From: Topomyia yanbarensis
Lineage: Eukaryota; Arthropoda; Insecta; Diptera; Culicidae
DNA length: 64,000 nt
Direction: 5' to 3'
NCBI RefSeq assembly: GCF_030247195.1
Contig: NC_080671.1
Location: 69,253,412 to 69,317,411, forward strand
The notes beneath the pieces are model-generated. The model did not search any database. It worked only from the letters and a program-made list of their open reading frames with translations, and was not told where the DNA came from. Shown here in pieces: positions 24,223 to 35,500 of this stretch (position 1 is the first letter of the stretch; every line of letters starts with the position of its first letter). The translations under genes were made by a program, and so were the position numbers.

Positions 24223-24890
24223 TGCAGTGGTAATTGCTTTTCATACAGCTATGGCATTTTCGTTTTGACAGTGAACGACGCCGGTGTAGTTAGTACTACA
24301 CGCATTCAAATGTCAGTGTAACACTAGTTTACAGCATTTCTGAACTCATTAAGCTGATGGTCATTCCTAATGTGAAATCGTGCGCTGAATCCGAAAAAGT
24401 TATCAGAAAAAATTAAAGTAGAACAGTTTTTGAGATATAGGGGGAAAATGAAATTTCGCAATGAAAAAGAAATGCATTTACTGAAATCTAAATATTTCCG
24501 GCTACAGTGCACCAATTTAAAAAGTTTTAGTATCAAATTAAATTTGCTTTCGATCATCTGAACATTATATTTTACGACGATTCAAGGTTTTGATGCTATT
24601 TTGGAGCATGTAAATTTTTTTTTTTAATTTTTTCGCTCTTTTTTAGAAAAATCAAGCTTTTATTGAGATTTTAAGTGAGTTCAAAAAAAAATCAAAACTT
24701 ATATTTTATAAAAAGCTTGAAGCCTGTTCAAAAACAAAGCAAATAAGTACCTAGTGGTCAAAATCGGTTAAGATTTATGTGAGTTATAAGCGATATGGTA
24801 AAACACGGAAATTCAAGTCATCTACTAGAAATTCTTGATTAGAAAGACATTTGTTTTACTTATTTGGAAACTATTTTAATTCAAACTTAA

Positions 24891-27057
24891 TTAAAAGTGT
24901 TGAAGATTCCAACCACTATGTCTTTGATGTTTCTTGTTTTTTTCCCTAACTAGGAACCAGCAATACTCACCCATCATTGTTTCATCCCAAAAGCCTTGGT
25001 AACGGCGTTCCATGGCCTTCATTTGTTGGTGAAATCGTTCACCGTGCTCACCACTTTCGTCGCCAATGTTTTCGGGGAAAAATCCAAATGAAAATGAAGA
25101 AAATGGACCTTCAAAGACGTATTCACACCTATATCCAATGATATAGAACAATATGAAATTAGCCAGATTGTAAATTGATAATTTAGAAAACATACCTAAT
25201 TTTTCATAATTGTTCAGCAAATCGTCGATAATTTCCTTATAATCTGGGCTTCTGGAATTACCTAAGAAGTTTGTGACGACACGTTGAAACGATTTCCAAG
25301 CTTCTGACTCATCCGGTGTCAAAACTGTGTAAAAAGTTTGATCGTTTAACAAACTTTTTTATTTGGGGTCCCATGAAAACACCTTCTCTTATCTTTACGT
25401 CTGATTAGTTTGGAAATATGTATCGATTTCAGGTATTGGAATGCAGGTCCATCTTTCTGCAACGCTTTCACAAAATTTTTAAAAAGTCCTAGTTTTATGA
25501 GCAATGGTGGAAGTATAATTCGCTCCTTATTCACAAGAGGATTACACTTTACATTTTCTTGACCAAACGTGTAAGAGGTCCGTTTTGGCCAATCTTTTTT
25601 AACATAATGATCTTTACGAGCACGACTGTCCCATTTACACAAAAACACATGTATTTTGTGTATCCTTGCTGTACTGCCCATGATCGCATATCAGTCCCAT
25701 AAAGATAGGGAATCCCATAGAAAACGGGACAACTATGCGATCATGGGTAGTGTAGTCCAACTTTTAGATCAGAGCAAATTTTCCAATTATGGTGATTATA
25801 ATCTATCAAATTCAATAAGAAAGCCATTGATTCATATGATTCCTTCATGTTTACAGCATGAGCAAGGTTTTTTGTTTCCGAGATGCAGTAAAACAGCTTT
25901 TAAACTCAACTTGCTGCTATCGATGAACAAACGCCATTCAGTTGGATTATATGACTCACCGAATTCTTTGAATGAACCGTTTATGTCATTACAAAAACAA
26001 GCATTGTCTCTAGTGGAGTAATATTTACTAAATTGTTCAAGACGATTTCTGTAGGCAGTAATCTTGACATTAGGATACGAAAGGTTTCTGTAGCAGTTCT
26101 TTTTTTTAGGGAAGAGGAAGAATGTGAGGTGTAGATTTACCTCAGTTTCGTACCCCTCAGTCTCTTACTCAACAGTGTCCTACACCGCCAATAATGCCTA
26201 GTTGTGCTGGCACCGCTGCCACTGCAAAGCGCCAACATTCGTCACGATAGTCTTTTGTCAGCGTCATTGTGCATCAGATTCTCGTGGAGGTAAGTCATAT
26301 ACAAAGGAGGCATCTACGTGTCGAGTGATTTCCTAAGTAATAATAATAAATGGCGTCCTGTAAGATATCCGGCGCAAATCGCAAATTTTACAGTTTCGTT
26401 CTTTTAAGCGTGATTTCTCCTTCGATAAGTCCAAATCTCTTATTAAATCGTTGAGTTCCGATTGTGTAGAGGATGGGTTTTCTTACGAATTCAACATCGC
26501 TTTCATCAGGGGTTAATTGGTCATCAGATTCATCAGAAAGCTCTATTTTTCGCTTAGAGAATAAAGGATATGGACCTGAATGTGGAATTGGTTTTGTGAT
26601 AGATGAAACTTCATGATATTTAACTGTTTTGTGTCGTCCATGTTGTTGAACCTTGGTTATGCAGAAACAGCAATCCGTAGCATGACAAAAAAGTTGACGC
26701 CATATTGTAGGTACATCAAAGGACAAATAGCGGCTTAGGGTTAATACATAAGTTAGTGAATAAGTAGTCAATATGTTAGATTGTTGGAAAACCTTTCAAT
26801 ACATACCTTTCACCTGACATCCATCTAGCTAAGCAGATTTTACATGAACTACACAAAACGTTTGGGACCCACGGTTCATCTAGGTTCTTTGGATTCATTT
26901 TAAAATAAAGACGAAACGCCGTTCGCAATGAAGCAGTGAAATTTGTCGGTGATGAAAAAATATAGTATCCACAGGCGAAACAAAATTTTTGTGGATCATT
27001 TATACACTTAAATTCTCGTTTTGTACAACACATTATTTGACTTTGTTTAACAAACAA
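24891..27057 (-). pseudogene. Member of a multi-copy arthropod protein family, possibly a CACTA-type transposase; broken
   Basis: The start is ATG at 27057. The N-terminal part has paired cysteines (CFACGYY, CSSCKICLARW). An intron at 26734-26806 (GTATGT...AG) joins it to a part with FDVPTIWRQ and an H-CCFC cluster. Next, near 25900-26060, are GSFKEFGESYNPTEWRLFID and SLKAVLLH, then MKESYESM, a CSDLKV segment, GYTKYM and FLCKWDSRARKDHYVKKDW. The C-terminus has a 67-bp intron (25129-25195) and ESGEHGERFHQQMKAMERRY. The order D (FIDSS), D (SDLK), CxxC (CFLC), H-x-E resembles a DDE transposase with a zinc insert; that is inference. At least four frameshifts and the 77-bp insertion kill it. Confidence 0.75.
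25674..25750 (-). mobile_element. 77-bp foldback micro-element, copy 2
   Basis: This is the reverse complement of the element at 2156-2232, with about two differences near its centre. It is flanked by TGTA at 25670-25673 and 25751-25754. It sits in the orphan gene between the codons of DLKVGL and QQGYTKYM. Removing the 77 bp plus one TGTA rejoins those codons in frame and gives the expected family sequence, which proves a discrete insertion with a 4-bp duplication. Confidence 0.9.
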
Positions 27058-27299
27058 ATCTAACAGTAAAATTAAATTTTGCAGCTCTCACGAGTGAAGC
27101 AAACGAACAGAGTTATTTCATCATACTAATTCATCTCTTAGAAGTGCCCAGGAATTGTATTCGAATCAAGTAGTCCAGATTTTGTAAACAAACCGTTGCC
27201 ACGGATATGAATCATACTTTCTAAAATTTGGTATAAAACTAAATGGCTATGACAGTTGGCATGTATTGTGATAAACCAGCTGGAGATACTAATTTAATG

Positions 27300-27442
27300 A
27301 AGTAGTTAGATATTAACTGTATCTCGAGAACAGTTCTATTTTCTTCTTTTCTAATTGCATTTTCGAACTCGCCTGATTTTGCATTGGAAATGTAGGTTTA
27401 GCATTGAAGCTTATTTTTTAAATATAATTTTGTAAACTAGTG
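27300..27442. repeat. Extra copy of the CACTA-element end
   Basis: This segment aligns with the right terminal repeat (28896-29248) in the same orientation. It has CTGTATCTCGAGAACAGTTC, then a diverged stretch, and ends TGTAAACTAGTG. Its terminal 12 bases match the left end perfectly, better than the outer right end does, but TAA does not follow. It may be a partial internal duplication or the true end of a smaller element. Confidence 0.5.
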
Positions 27443-27785
27443 TTTCGAACTTTTGAATAAATTAGATAAACTAGGTGGGAAATTTCTTCGGATCAATTTC
27501 TATAGAAATTCAAAATTTTTGTTTGTTTTTAGTGGAATTCTAACAGAGATTTCATAGATTTTTTTGAAACAGACCCTAAAATAATAAGGATAAAAACGGT
27601 TATTGAAGTTGACCCAGAAAATCTATAAAAAGTGCTTTAAGAAAAATGGCATAACTTTCACAATTTTTGAACAATTTTAACCAATTTATGTTTATTTTCA
27701 TTGGTTATTAGCAGGCTTTAAGTTCCACTGAAAATATAATTTTTAAGATTGTTTTTCTTGCTCAAAATTTTAACCAAATCTAATT

Positions 27786-28895
27786 TTTGCCTTTCTCATA
27801 TAGAAAGGTTATGCAATCACTCTGAAAAACGTCAACCTAATCCCGGCCCGGAGGGCCGAGTGTCATATCCCATTCGACTCAGTTCGTCGAGATCGGAAAA
27901 AGTCTGTATGTGTGTGTATGTGTGTATGTATGTGTATATATGTGTGTGTGTGTATGTGTGTGTATGTGTGTGTGTATGTATGTGCGTATGTGTCAAATAA
28001 TGTCACTCATTTTTCTCAGAGATGGCTGGAACGATTTGCCCAAACTTAGTCTCAAATGAAAGGTGCAACCTTCCCATCGGCTGCTATTGAATTTTGGATC
28101 GATCGGAATTCTGGTTCCGGAATTACGGGTTTCAGAGTGCGGCCACACAGAAATTTCTCATATAAACTATAGGAAAAATTAAAAATCGAATTTTTATTTT
28201 TGATGCTAAATGTGTTCAAGGTGCATGAAACGTCGAGATTTGATGCAAACTGGAAAAAAAATTTGACGACGGTTCACTTTTTTGGATTTTGGCACATTTT
28301 TGCCTTTCTCATATAGAAAGGTTATGCAATCACTCTGAAAAACGTCAACCTAATCCTGGAGGGCCAAATTTTTTTTTCGACTCGCATAAGGTTTCTGGAT
28401 TTTAACAGGGGCGTAGTTGATGGTTTGCGGAGAGGGGTTACACCCCCCCTCTACTGTTCACTCTCCTCCTTTAAAAATCTCTTTAAATCACCCCTCAGAC
28501 CACCACCCCATCCAGCCCTCATACCCCTCCCTTTCAACCCCATCATCTTTAAACCACCACTGTATCACAAAGCATACCAATTTAAGCTGGGGAGTCGTTC
28601 GTTCATGGGACTTTCGCCCTCCTTACATACCCACCCCCGCATGATAAAATGAGTTAGGAAGCAGATAACATTGATCTAATACTGATTAGGCTAATGGAGT
28701 ATGATATTTTTTTGTTTCAAGTGTTTCACCGTCGTAACGTAGCTCATCAAGTTCGTGGCTGGCATGCCATTGTATATAAGTGCAAAGTGTACTAAGAATG
28801 TAATGGGCATTTCCACAATTATGTTGAACATGAAAAGCCTCCGTGCCATAGTTTAGAGAAATGAGAAAGGCACAATTGCACCGCTAGGTGGATTA
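27786..28895 (+). repeat. Dispersed GCCTTTCTC/GAGGGCC repeat, two nested or tandem copies
   Basis: The sequence begins TTTTGCCTTTCTCATATAG at 27786 and begins again with the same word near 28297, so two copies are nested or in tandem. Internal landmarks are CCCGGAGGGCCGAGTG, a TG microsatellite and CTCAGAGATGGCTGGAACG. The end reads GAGAAAGGCA, then ACCGCTAGGTGGATTAA, so the terminal GCCTTTCTC / GAGAAAGGC words are inverted. It interrupts the right arm of the CACTA-ended element. I recognise this as a common mosquito-type repeat but cannot give its class. Confidence 0.65.
27904..27994. repeat. TG/TATG microsatellite
   Basis: About 90 bp of TG dinucleotides interrupted by TATG occur at a fixed position inside the repeat at 27786. 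The reverse-strand fragment at 20150-20530 has a shorter, degraded version at the same place, so the microsatellite is part of the repeat family. Confidence 0.85.
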
Positions 28896-29251
28896 AAACA
28901 GGTTTTTTCTTAAAAAATGAGAAAAAATAAAGAAAAAGTTCAACAAACTCATTAATAACATCTGAACCATTAGTCCCACTAAAATAAAATATTCAGGTGA
29001 TCGAAAGCAAATTTATCTGCAAATGAATGTCATAATATTGAATATTGATGCCCTGTAACCATAGTTATTTGGGTTTTAGTAAATATATTTCTGATTTTTA
29101 AAGGAAAAATATGTTTTTACTGTAACTCGGAAACTGTTCTACTTTAATATTTTTTGACATCATTTTCGGATTCAGCTCACCTTTTTACATCGGAAAAGTA
29201 AGTCAAATGTGAAAGTTCATTTTTTTTATTTTTTTTTGTTAACTAGTGTAA

Positions 29252-31840
29252 TCAGTCTATCTATTTTTTGTACACCATCGGGGGAGCACGAGATAAAAAC
29301 AAAAATGATATAAGATAAAATAGACAAATATAAATCCTGCTGTGAACAATGAAATACATTTAAACAGAACGAATCTCAATACTTGTTCTTCTTGTATTCA
29401 TTGTACGAGGTTATGCTCGTTTGGCTCCGGAATTCAACAGTGTTTGGCCCTATAAAATGTGCCATCACTGGTTTATTACTATGAAATTCTATAAAAAAAA
29501 CGCAAACTCTTTTCATTTGTTATCAAATACCAACTTTAAATAGAAATCCTATAAAAAACCGTAGTCCGTTTTCAAATGAATTTAACTGGTCGCATCGCAA
29601 AAGGGTAGAAGCTATTGGGAAACTTATTCCATCATCTCTCCGAAAGCTGTATAATACTATAATATGTAGGATTCATGTTCGGCTCTTTGTACAAAGGGAT
29701 CCAAAATAGCTGCAGGCGATTTCTGAAAGTTTAATTACGCAAAACACATCCATCCCTGGATGGGTATGTGTTTGATATTTCGTAACGGTACCGGGTGGTG
29801 GTGGCTTTGCAGGAGGGATCGACGAGAAAGGTTACAAAAAATACGAAGGATGTGAACGAATAAAAAAAAGTGGGCGCAAAATAACTTTTTATCTTAATAG
29901 GGTTAAATTGAGTCGAAATGAGTAATGGGGAATGAGCGAAAGAACGTGGTGGCGTGGCAGAACATTCCGAGAACATCGTTCCTTCAGGCAGTCGCACAGA
30001 AAGTGCAAAATACAAGGTTGGCTGTTGGGATAAGGTCCCTTTCGACTTATGATTTTTAGTCTGATGCGTTTTAATTTTTTTCTGTGGTAAGAGCTAGTAA
30101 TTCTCACAATATTTTTCGAGTAATTCGAGTAATTAAATTATGCAGGAATTTAAAATCAATGAACCGAATAATCCGACTGTTTTAAATGAAATAAGAATTT
30201 GTTAATGTGCACTTAAAAATTGATACTAAAAACTACAAAGAACAGCCATATGGAGTTGCACGAGCTGTAGACGTAGGACTACACTACTAAATGTGAAATA
30301 ATCCATTTCTTAGTATATTTTGATTAATTATGTCTTAAATATATTTCTTTCGTACAGCTTAAGTATAACCAATCAAAAGATGTTATATTGAACCAAACCT
30401 TCTTGATGTCACCGTGGTTGTGTCCTGAACACAACCTTTTTTAAATCGAATTGTATGCAAAAGCTTTAGCACGGGTGGACGCATGTTTCATGTAGATATT
30501 TCGAAAATTCGATTTCGGAATTTCGCGGTGATTTTTCTTGAATAACAGTTTTCGAACTTTGACGATTTTGCGGTACATCTTCATCATGTCCAATTTAGTT
30601 TATATCTTATATAGGAAATTTTTCCGATGTACTAAAGCTTTTGCATACTACCCGTTTGTGAAATTCAAACGGTACTATTTCCCCAATACATTCCAATCGC
30701 ACGTCGTTGTTGGCACCCTAATGTACCCGAGCAAAAGGAACACGACGTGGAAGATGTTGATAAAAAGAAGATTATAACCTCCTTCGACCATTTTCCGATT
30801 CGTTATTTTACCTTGTAGCTTGATTTTCAAAGGAATCACCTACGGACAACTGCAGCTGGGTGGCCGTTTTCCACTTCCCAGTTCCAGTGACCATCTCCGG
30901 GAGAAACGTGCTTGAACAAAGAGCGACACTAATGAATAAAAGTTGTGTAATCAAATTAAGCGAATGTCTTCTGAACCAGCAAACGGTAATGATTTCGTTC
31001 TGGTCGCATCTCGGTAGAAACTGTCTTGGCAGTTGACGCGTCGACCCACAGGACAGGCTTGAATTGAGCCAGAAAATTGCACATGGGACCGTCTATTTGC
31101 CGACTACCAATCTAATTTGAAGTTGGCTCAAGTACGTGAGTGAATAAATGAAACCGACCGACCGTGTTACTGCACTCGAGAACCATCCGATGGCGTCCGT
31201 TGTCAATTTTATTGGATACTGAGTCTGAGTTTTTTTCGTGGTTGGTGTTCCGCATCTTACCGGACCTTTTTTTATGGATAGCATATCCGGTGACTGTTCA
31301 AGCAATCAAAAGTTTGCATAAGAGATCTAGCTCATAAGAGGCCAAGCTTCTCGTTTTTGGTTGTTATACGAACCGAGTGATCTTTTAATAGCAGTTATTT
31401 AAGCAGCTATCAAGTACCTACTATTAAAGTTCGAGGGAAACCGACGATAATGTGCCTCGAGAACTACCATATTTCAGAAAATTTTTGTTAGGAGCATTTT
31501 GATTTCAAATGATACCTAGAATTATATTCTACAATAAAATTATAGTTTTGTATGTCAATTAGTATGAAACCGGGCTAACGCTAAGTCCAAAATTGGAAAC
31601 ACTACATGTGAACACACTAAACGACTTCTACCTTACGATGTCCGGCAGGTGAAGAAGTTCTGTTTGCTGATGAGACCTACTGGAATCGAACCTTGCTTGC
31701 AGCTAAGCAGACGAATGCCCGGACTAATTATATTTAGGTTTTGTGCCCTTCATGCATAAAGACGGTTTTAAACCAATTTTCACCTTAGGGAGTAATATAG
31801 CAGTTCAGCGAGCCCCTCGGCGCCCATGCAACAAATCAAC
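29252..31840. other. Unassigned sequence
   Basis: Frames of 70-94 codons at 29731-30107, 30538-30777 and 31093-31305 show no domain. The 30820-31300 segment is less AT-rich. I see no terminal repeats or RNA genes in it. Confidence 0.35.
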
Positions 31841-31932
31841 AACAATAACCGCGCAATACCGGCTTGAACCTTCGTTCGAACCGATCACAAATCTTGATAG
31901 CTCCTGGTTTACCTAGAGTTCTTTAACCACAA

Positions 31933-32062
31933 CAGTCTTTCTCAAGGCTACCTATATTTTCGCTCGATCAGTCTTTCTCAAGACTACCTATATTTTTTTT
32001 CGAAAATTAGTCTTTTTCAAGACTACCTACTTTTTCTACTCAATCAGTCTTTTTCAAGACTA
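31933..32062 (+). repeat. Tandem repeats in the Juan-like 5' UTR
   Basis: There are four units with a core CAGTCTTTYTCAAGACTACC followed by TAT/TACTTTTT spacers. The period is about 35-45 bp and the last unit is partial. Each core contains AGTCTT...AAGACT, a short hairpin. They precede the ORF1 ATG by about 50 bp. Jockey-clade 5' ends hold internal promoters, so these could be promoter or RNA-structure units; that is inference. Confidence 0.7.
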
Positions 32063-32113
32063 AAACATTTTTCAAGAACAATTCAGCCTAAAGAAATATT
32101 TAATTCTTCCAAC

Positions 32114-33411
32114 ATGCCTGGGTCCTCCCAGAAAGGTCGTGTGCCGAAAATTAAAGCTAAACGGAAAAGGGTATCTTCTCCACCCGAAAATTCAATTGAC
32201 TGCAGCAACTCATTCGATGTTTTATCCGAATGTGAAGCGGATGAAATTTTTAAATTTCCTCGCATTGCGCATAATGCCAATGAGAAGAAAACGCAATCAC
32301 TTCCGCATATAACAGTGATGATCTCCGACTTCAAAGCCTTTCGAACTGAGCTTTCGACGTTCCTTCCGGACGTGAAAGTCTCTTTTCAGATTGGCCGAAG
32401 AGGAGAATGTCGAGTTACAGCGGAAGAATTGATTGGCCACAAACGACTACTCCAGTATCTTACGGAAGAGTTATATAAATTTTATTCATATGATTTCAAG
32501 ACAAATAGACCATTCAAGGCTGTCTTGATAGAGCTACCACAAGGTCAAAGTTTGGATGAAATTTCCAACGAATTGAAAAATTTACTTGGCTTTTCTCCTT
32601 CACAAGTTATTCTTATAGGCTAGCGGCGATAACACGCCAGTACGCTCTGGAATTATCCAGGAGCTTTATTTAATTTATTTTAACCGTAATGAGGTTAATA
32701 ATTTGAAAGTATTTCAAAAAGCACGTTTTATGTTCCACGAGCGAGTAAAGTGGGAACATCATAGACGACATGGGGGCAGAATTCAAAATCCGACCCGGTG
32801 TCGTAGATGCCAAGGCTTTGGGCACGGCACAAAAAATTGTCATTTGGATTCCAAATGTATGATCTGTGGTGATAAATCGCACACTAAAGATACTTGTCCG
32901 GTGAAAAAAAAACACAAAAAGTTTCAAATGCGCTAATTGTAGCGAAAATCATAAATCGAATTTCTGGGGTTGTCCTGTTCGGGAAAAAATTATAAATTCT
33001 CGTTCTAGACAACAAAAACAACAAATAAAAAATGTACTTACTTCTTCAGGTACACTTCAAGAAAACACGTCCAAACGTGTTAATTCGATTCAAAATAGAT
33101 TAACAACTTCTTCTACCTCCGTCACACCATCCTACAATGGTGTGTCATCGTATGCTTCAGTGGCAGGTAACAAGGCCAAAATAACGGCTACAGTTACCAC
33201 GCCCACAAACTCATTTGCACCCAACGCTTCCTTTAGTCCAATGGATCTAGGTAGCGTAACGGAAGAAAAATCAAAATACCTGCAAGAGTCTATGTTACCT
33301 ACGATGATTGCTATGCTAAATTCTACCTCCATGTTGGAAGCTTTTCAAGCGGGGTGGGAATTTGCTAACAAAATTGTAATGAAATTAAAGTTTAACAATG
33401 ACTTTAAATAA
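32114..33411 (+). pseudogene. Juan-like ORF1 (nucleocapsid-like), broken
   Basis: The start is ATG at 32114 (MPGSSQKGRVPK). The first frame is 169 codons, ending with PSQVILIG and a stop at 32621. A second frame (about 32703-32936) has knuckles CRRCQGFGHGTKNC and CMICGDKSHTKDTC. A one-base shift in an A-run is followed by a third knuckle, CANCSENHKSNFWGC. The last frame (33142-33411) carries SSYASVAGNKAK. The stop TAA at 33409 overlaps the ORF2 ATG at 33398. In working elements the protein binds the element RNA. Confidence 0.82.
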
Positions 33412-35500
33412 TCAATTAATTTTATTAAATTGGAATGCTCGTTCATTAAAAAAGTGCGAAGACGAATTTTTCAACTTCTTGAGGAAACATAATGTGCATA
33501 TAGCCGTTGTGACCGAAACTTTTTTAAACCCCAATATTAAATTGAAGAGTAACTCTAATTTTGTTATTCATCGATTTGATCGAATTTTTGGGTTTCGGCG
33601 GAGGAATCGTAATAGCGGTTAATCGCAGGATCAAACATTCCGTTACGCCGTCTCTTGACACCAAGGTGATTGAGAGTTTGGGTATCGAAGTTGTAACTGA
33701 TCTTGGTATCATTTTTATTGCTGCAGCATATTTATCTTTTCAGTGCACTGGCGAGCAAATTAATTTCTTGAAAGGAGATTTTAACGCCAAACACTGAGCC
33801 TGGAATAATGCTCAAAGCAATTCCAACGGTAAACTACTTTTTAATGATTGCTCTGTTGGTTATTATTCAATTTTGTTTCCGAATGGTCCTACGTGCTATT
33901 CGTCTGTAAGGAATCCATCAACAATTGATTTGGTTTTGACAGATCAAAGTCACCTTTGTAGCGAATTGATTACACATGCTGACTTTGATTCTGATCATCT
34001 TCCAGTAACTTTTTCACTTTCTCAAGAAGCTGTTTCCAATCCCATTAGCTCAGTGTTCAATTATCACAAAGCGAATTGGGAAAGGTACAAAACTTATATT
34101 GAGAATAATTTTAATCATGACCTTGATTTACAAAATAAAGCTGACATTGATACGGCATTACAAAATTTAAGTATATCCATAGGTGATGCTAGAAATTTAT
34201 CAGTACCTGAAAAAAATTTATACTCCTATTATTGACGACGATCTTTAGCTTCTGATTCTCTTGAAGAATGTTCGAAGACGTCAATATCAACATTCTCGTG
34301 ATCCTGCTATGAAATGTATCTATCAGGATGTACAAAAATAAATTAAGCATAGATTCACACTCTTAAGAAATAAAAATTTCGTTGAGCAAATCAAGCCAAA
34401 TTCTAAACCTTTCAGGAAACTTTCTAAGGTTCTTAAGAAACCTCAGAAACCAATTCCAGCTTTGAAGGAAGGTGACCACATACTTCTTATAAACGAAGAA
34501 AAAGCTCAAAAACTTGCTCCATAATTTTAATCTCAACGTTGTGAGTCCTATTGAAACCGAAGTCTTTCAAAAATATGAAAACGTTTTAAATCAAGTATTG
34601 TCTCTAGACGATATTGTTGAAACAAACTATGATGAGATCAAATCCATCATGAAAAAGTTAAAAATATGAAAGCTCCAGGTTATGATGGAATTTTCAACAT
34701 TCTTCTTAAAAACCGTTCCGAAATCACCATGAGATACTTGGTCAAAATATTCAACAAATGTTTTGAATTAGCATACTTCCCTGAAAGATGGAAAAATGCC
34801 AAGATTCTTCCTGTTTTGAAGCCACATAAAAACCCAGCAGAAGCATCTAGCTATCGACCAATAGGCTTACTCTCTTCTATTAGTAAATTATTTGAAAAAA
34901 TCATCCTAACTAGAATGATGTCACATATCAATGAGAATTCTATTTCTCTTCCTGAGCAGTTTGGATTTCGTATTGGACATTCAACTACTCATCAACTTGT
35001 GAGAGTAACTAACATGAAAAAGGCAAATATCTCAGAGGGCTATTCCACTGGAGTTGCTCTTCTAGACATCGAAAAAGCTTTCGACAGTGTTTGGCACAAA
35101 GGTTTAATTGCCAAAATGTGGGATTTCAAATTTCCAATTTACATAATAAAGAGAATTAAAAATTATCTTACTAACCGTACCCTACAGGTTTCTTATCAGA
35201 ATTGTAAATCTAATAAACTACCCGTTAAAGCAGGCGTCCCTCAAGGATCAAGCGTCGCACCAATACTATACAATATTTTTACCTCTGATCTTCCAAATCT
35301 TCCTACAGGCTGTAAAAAGTCACTTTTCTGTGATGATGCTAGCAGCTCAGCCACTGGTAGGAGTCTTCGTATTATCTGCAGTCGACTGCAACGAAGCTTA
35401 AATATTTTCAATGATTACCTGAAAAAATGGAAAATTTCCACTAATGCAGCAAAAACACAATTGATTGAGTTTCCGCATAAGCCAAGAGCTTCTTCTCTAG

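Larger units (their letters stand above)
22369..24243 (-). mobile_element. R1-clade non-LTR retrotransposon, 5'-truncated
   Basis: On the reverse strand it comprises the RT domain, its C-terminal extension, a 3' UTR with imperfect repeats and a short poly(A), seen as T9 at 22369-22377. The 5' end is cut at about 24243, just before the RT domain, as is usual for target-primed insertion. I could not find a convincing target duplication. It interrupts the endonuclease fragment at 21600-22368. Confidence 0.8.
24322..29248 (-). mobile_element. CACTA-ended transposon carrying an orphan arthropod gene family (candidate)
   Basis: The outer ends are CACTAGTTTACA at 24322 and CACTAGTTAACA read inward from 29248. 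Both are flanked by TAA (24319-24321 and 29249-29251), a 3-bp duplication as made by CACTA/EnSpm elements. The terminal ~470-500 bp are diverged inverted repeats: left about 24322-24800; right about 27640-27785 plus 28896-29248, split by a later repeat. Shared words are GATGATCGAAAGCAAATTT or GGTGATCGAAAGCAAATTT, CTGTTCTACTTTAAT and TTTTCGGATTCAG. Between the arms lies one reverse-strand gene, broken. A third end-like copy at about 27318-27442 gives an alternative right end without a matching TAA. Confidence 0.6.

Noticed and set aside
25656..26021. 121-codon forward frame
   Set aside because: It is opposite the orphan-family pseudogene and runs through the 77-bp insertion.
27749..28000. Cysteine/valine/tyrosine-rich 83-codon frame
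   Set aside because: Its second half is simply the translated TG microsatellite.
28417..28652. Proline- and histidine-rich 75-codon frames
   Set aside because: They lie in a C-rich part of a dispersed repeat, occur in two frames at once and show no conservation signal.
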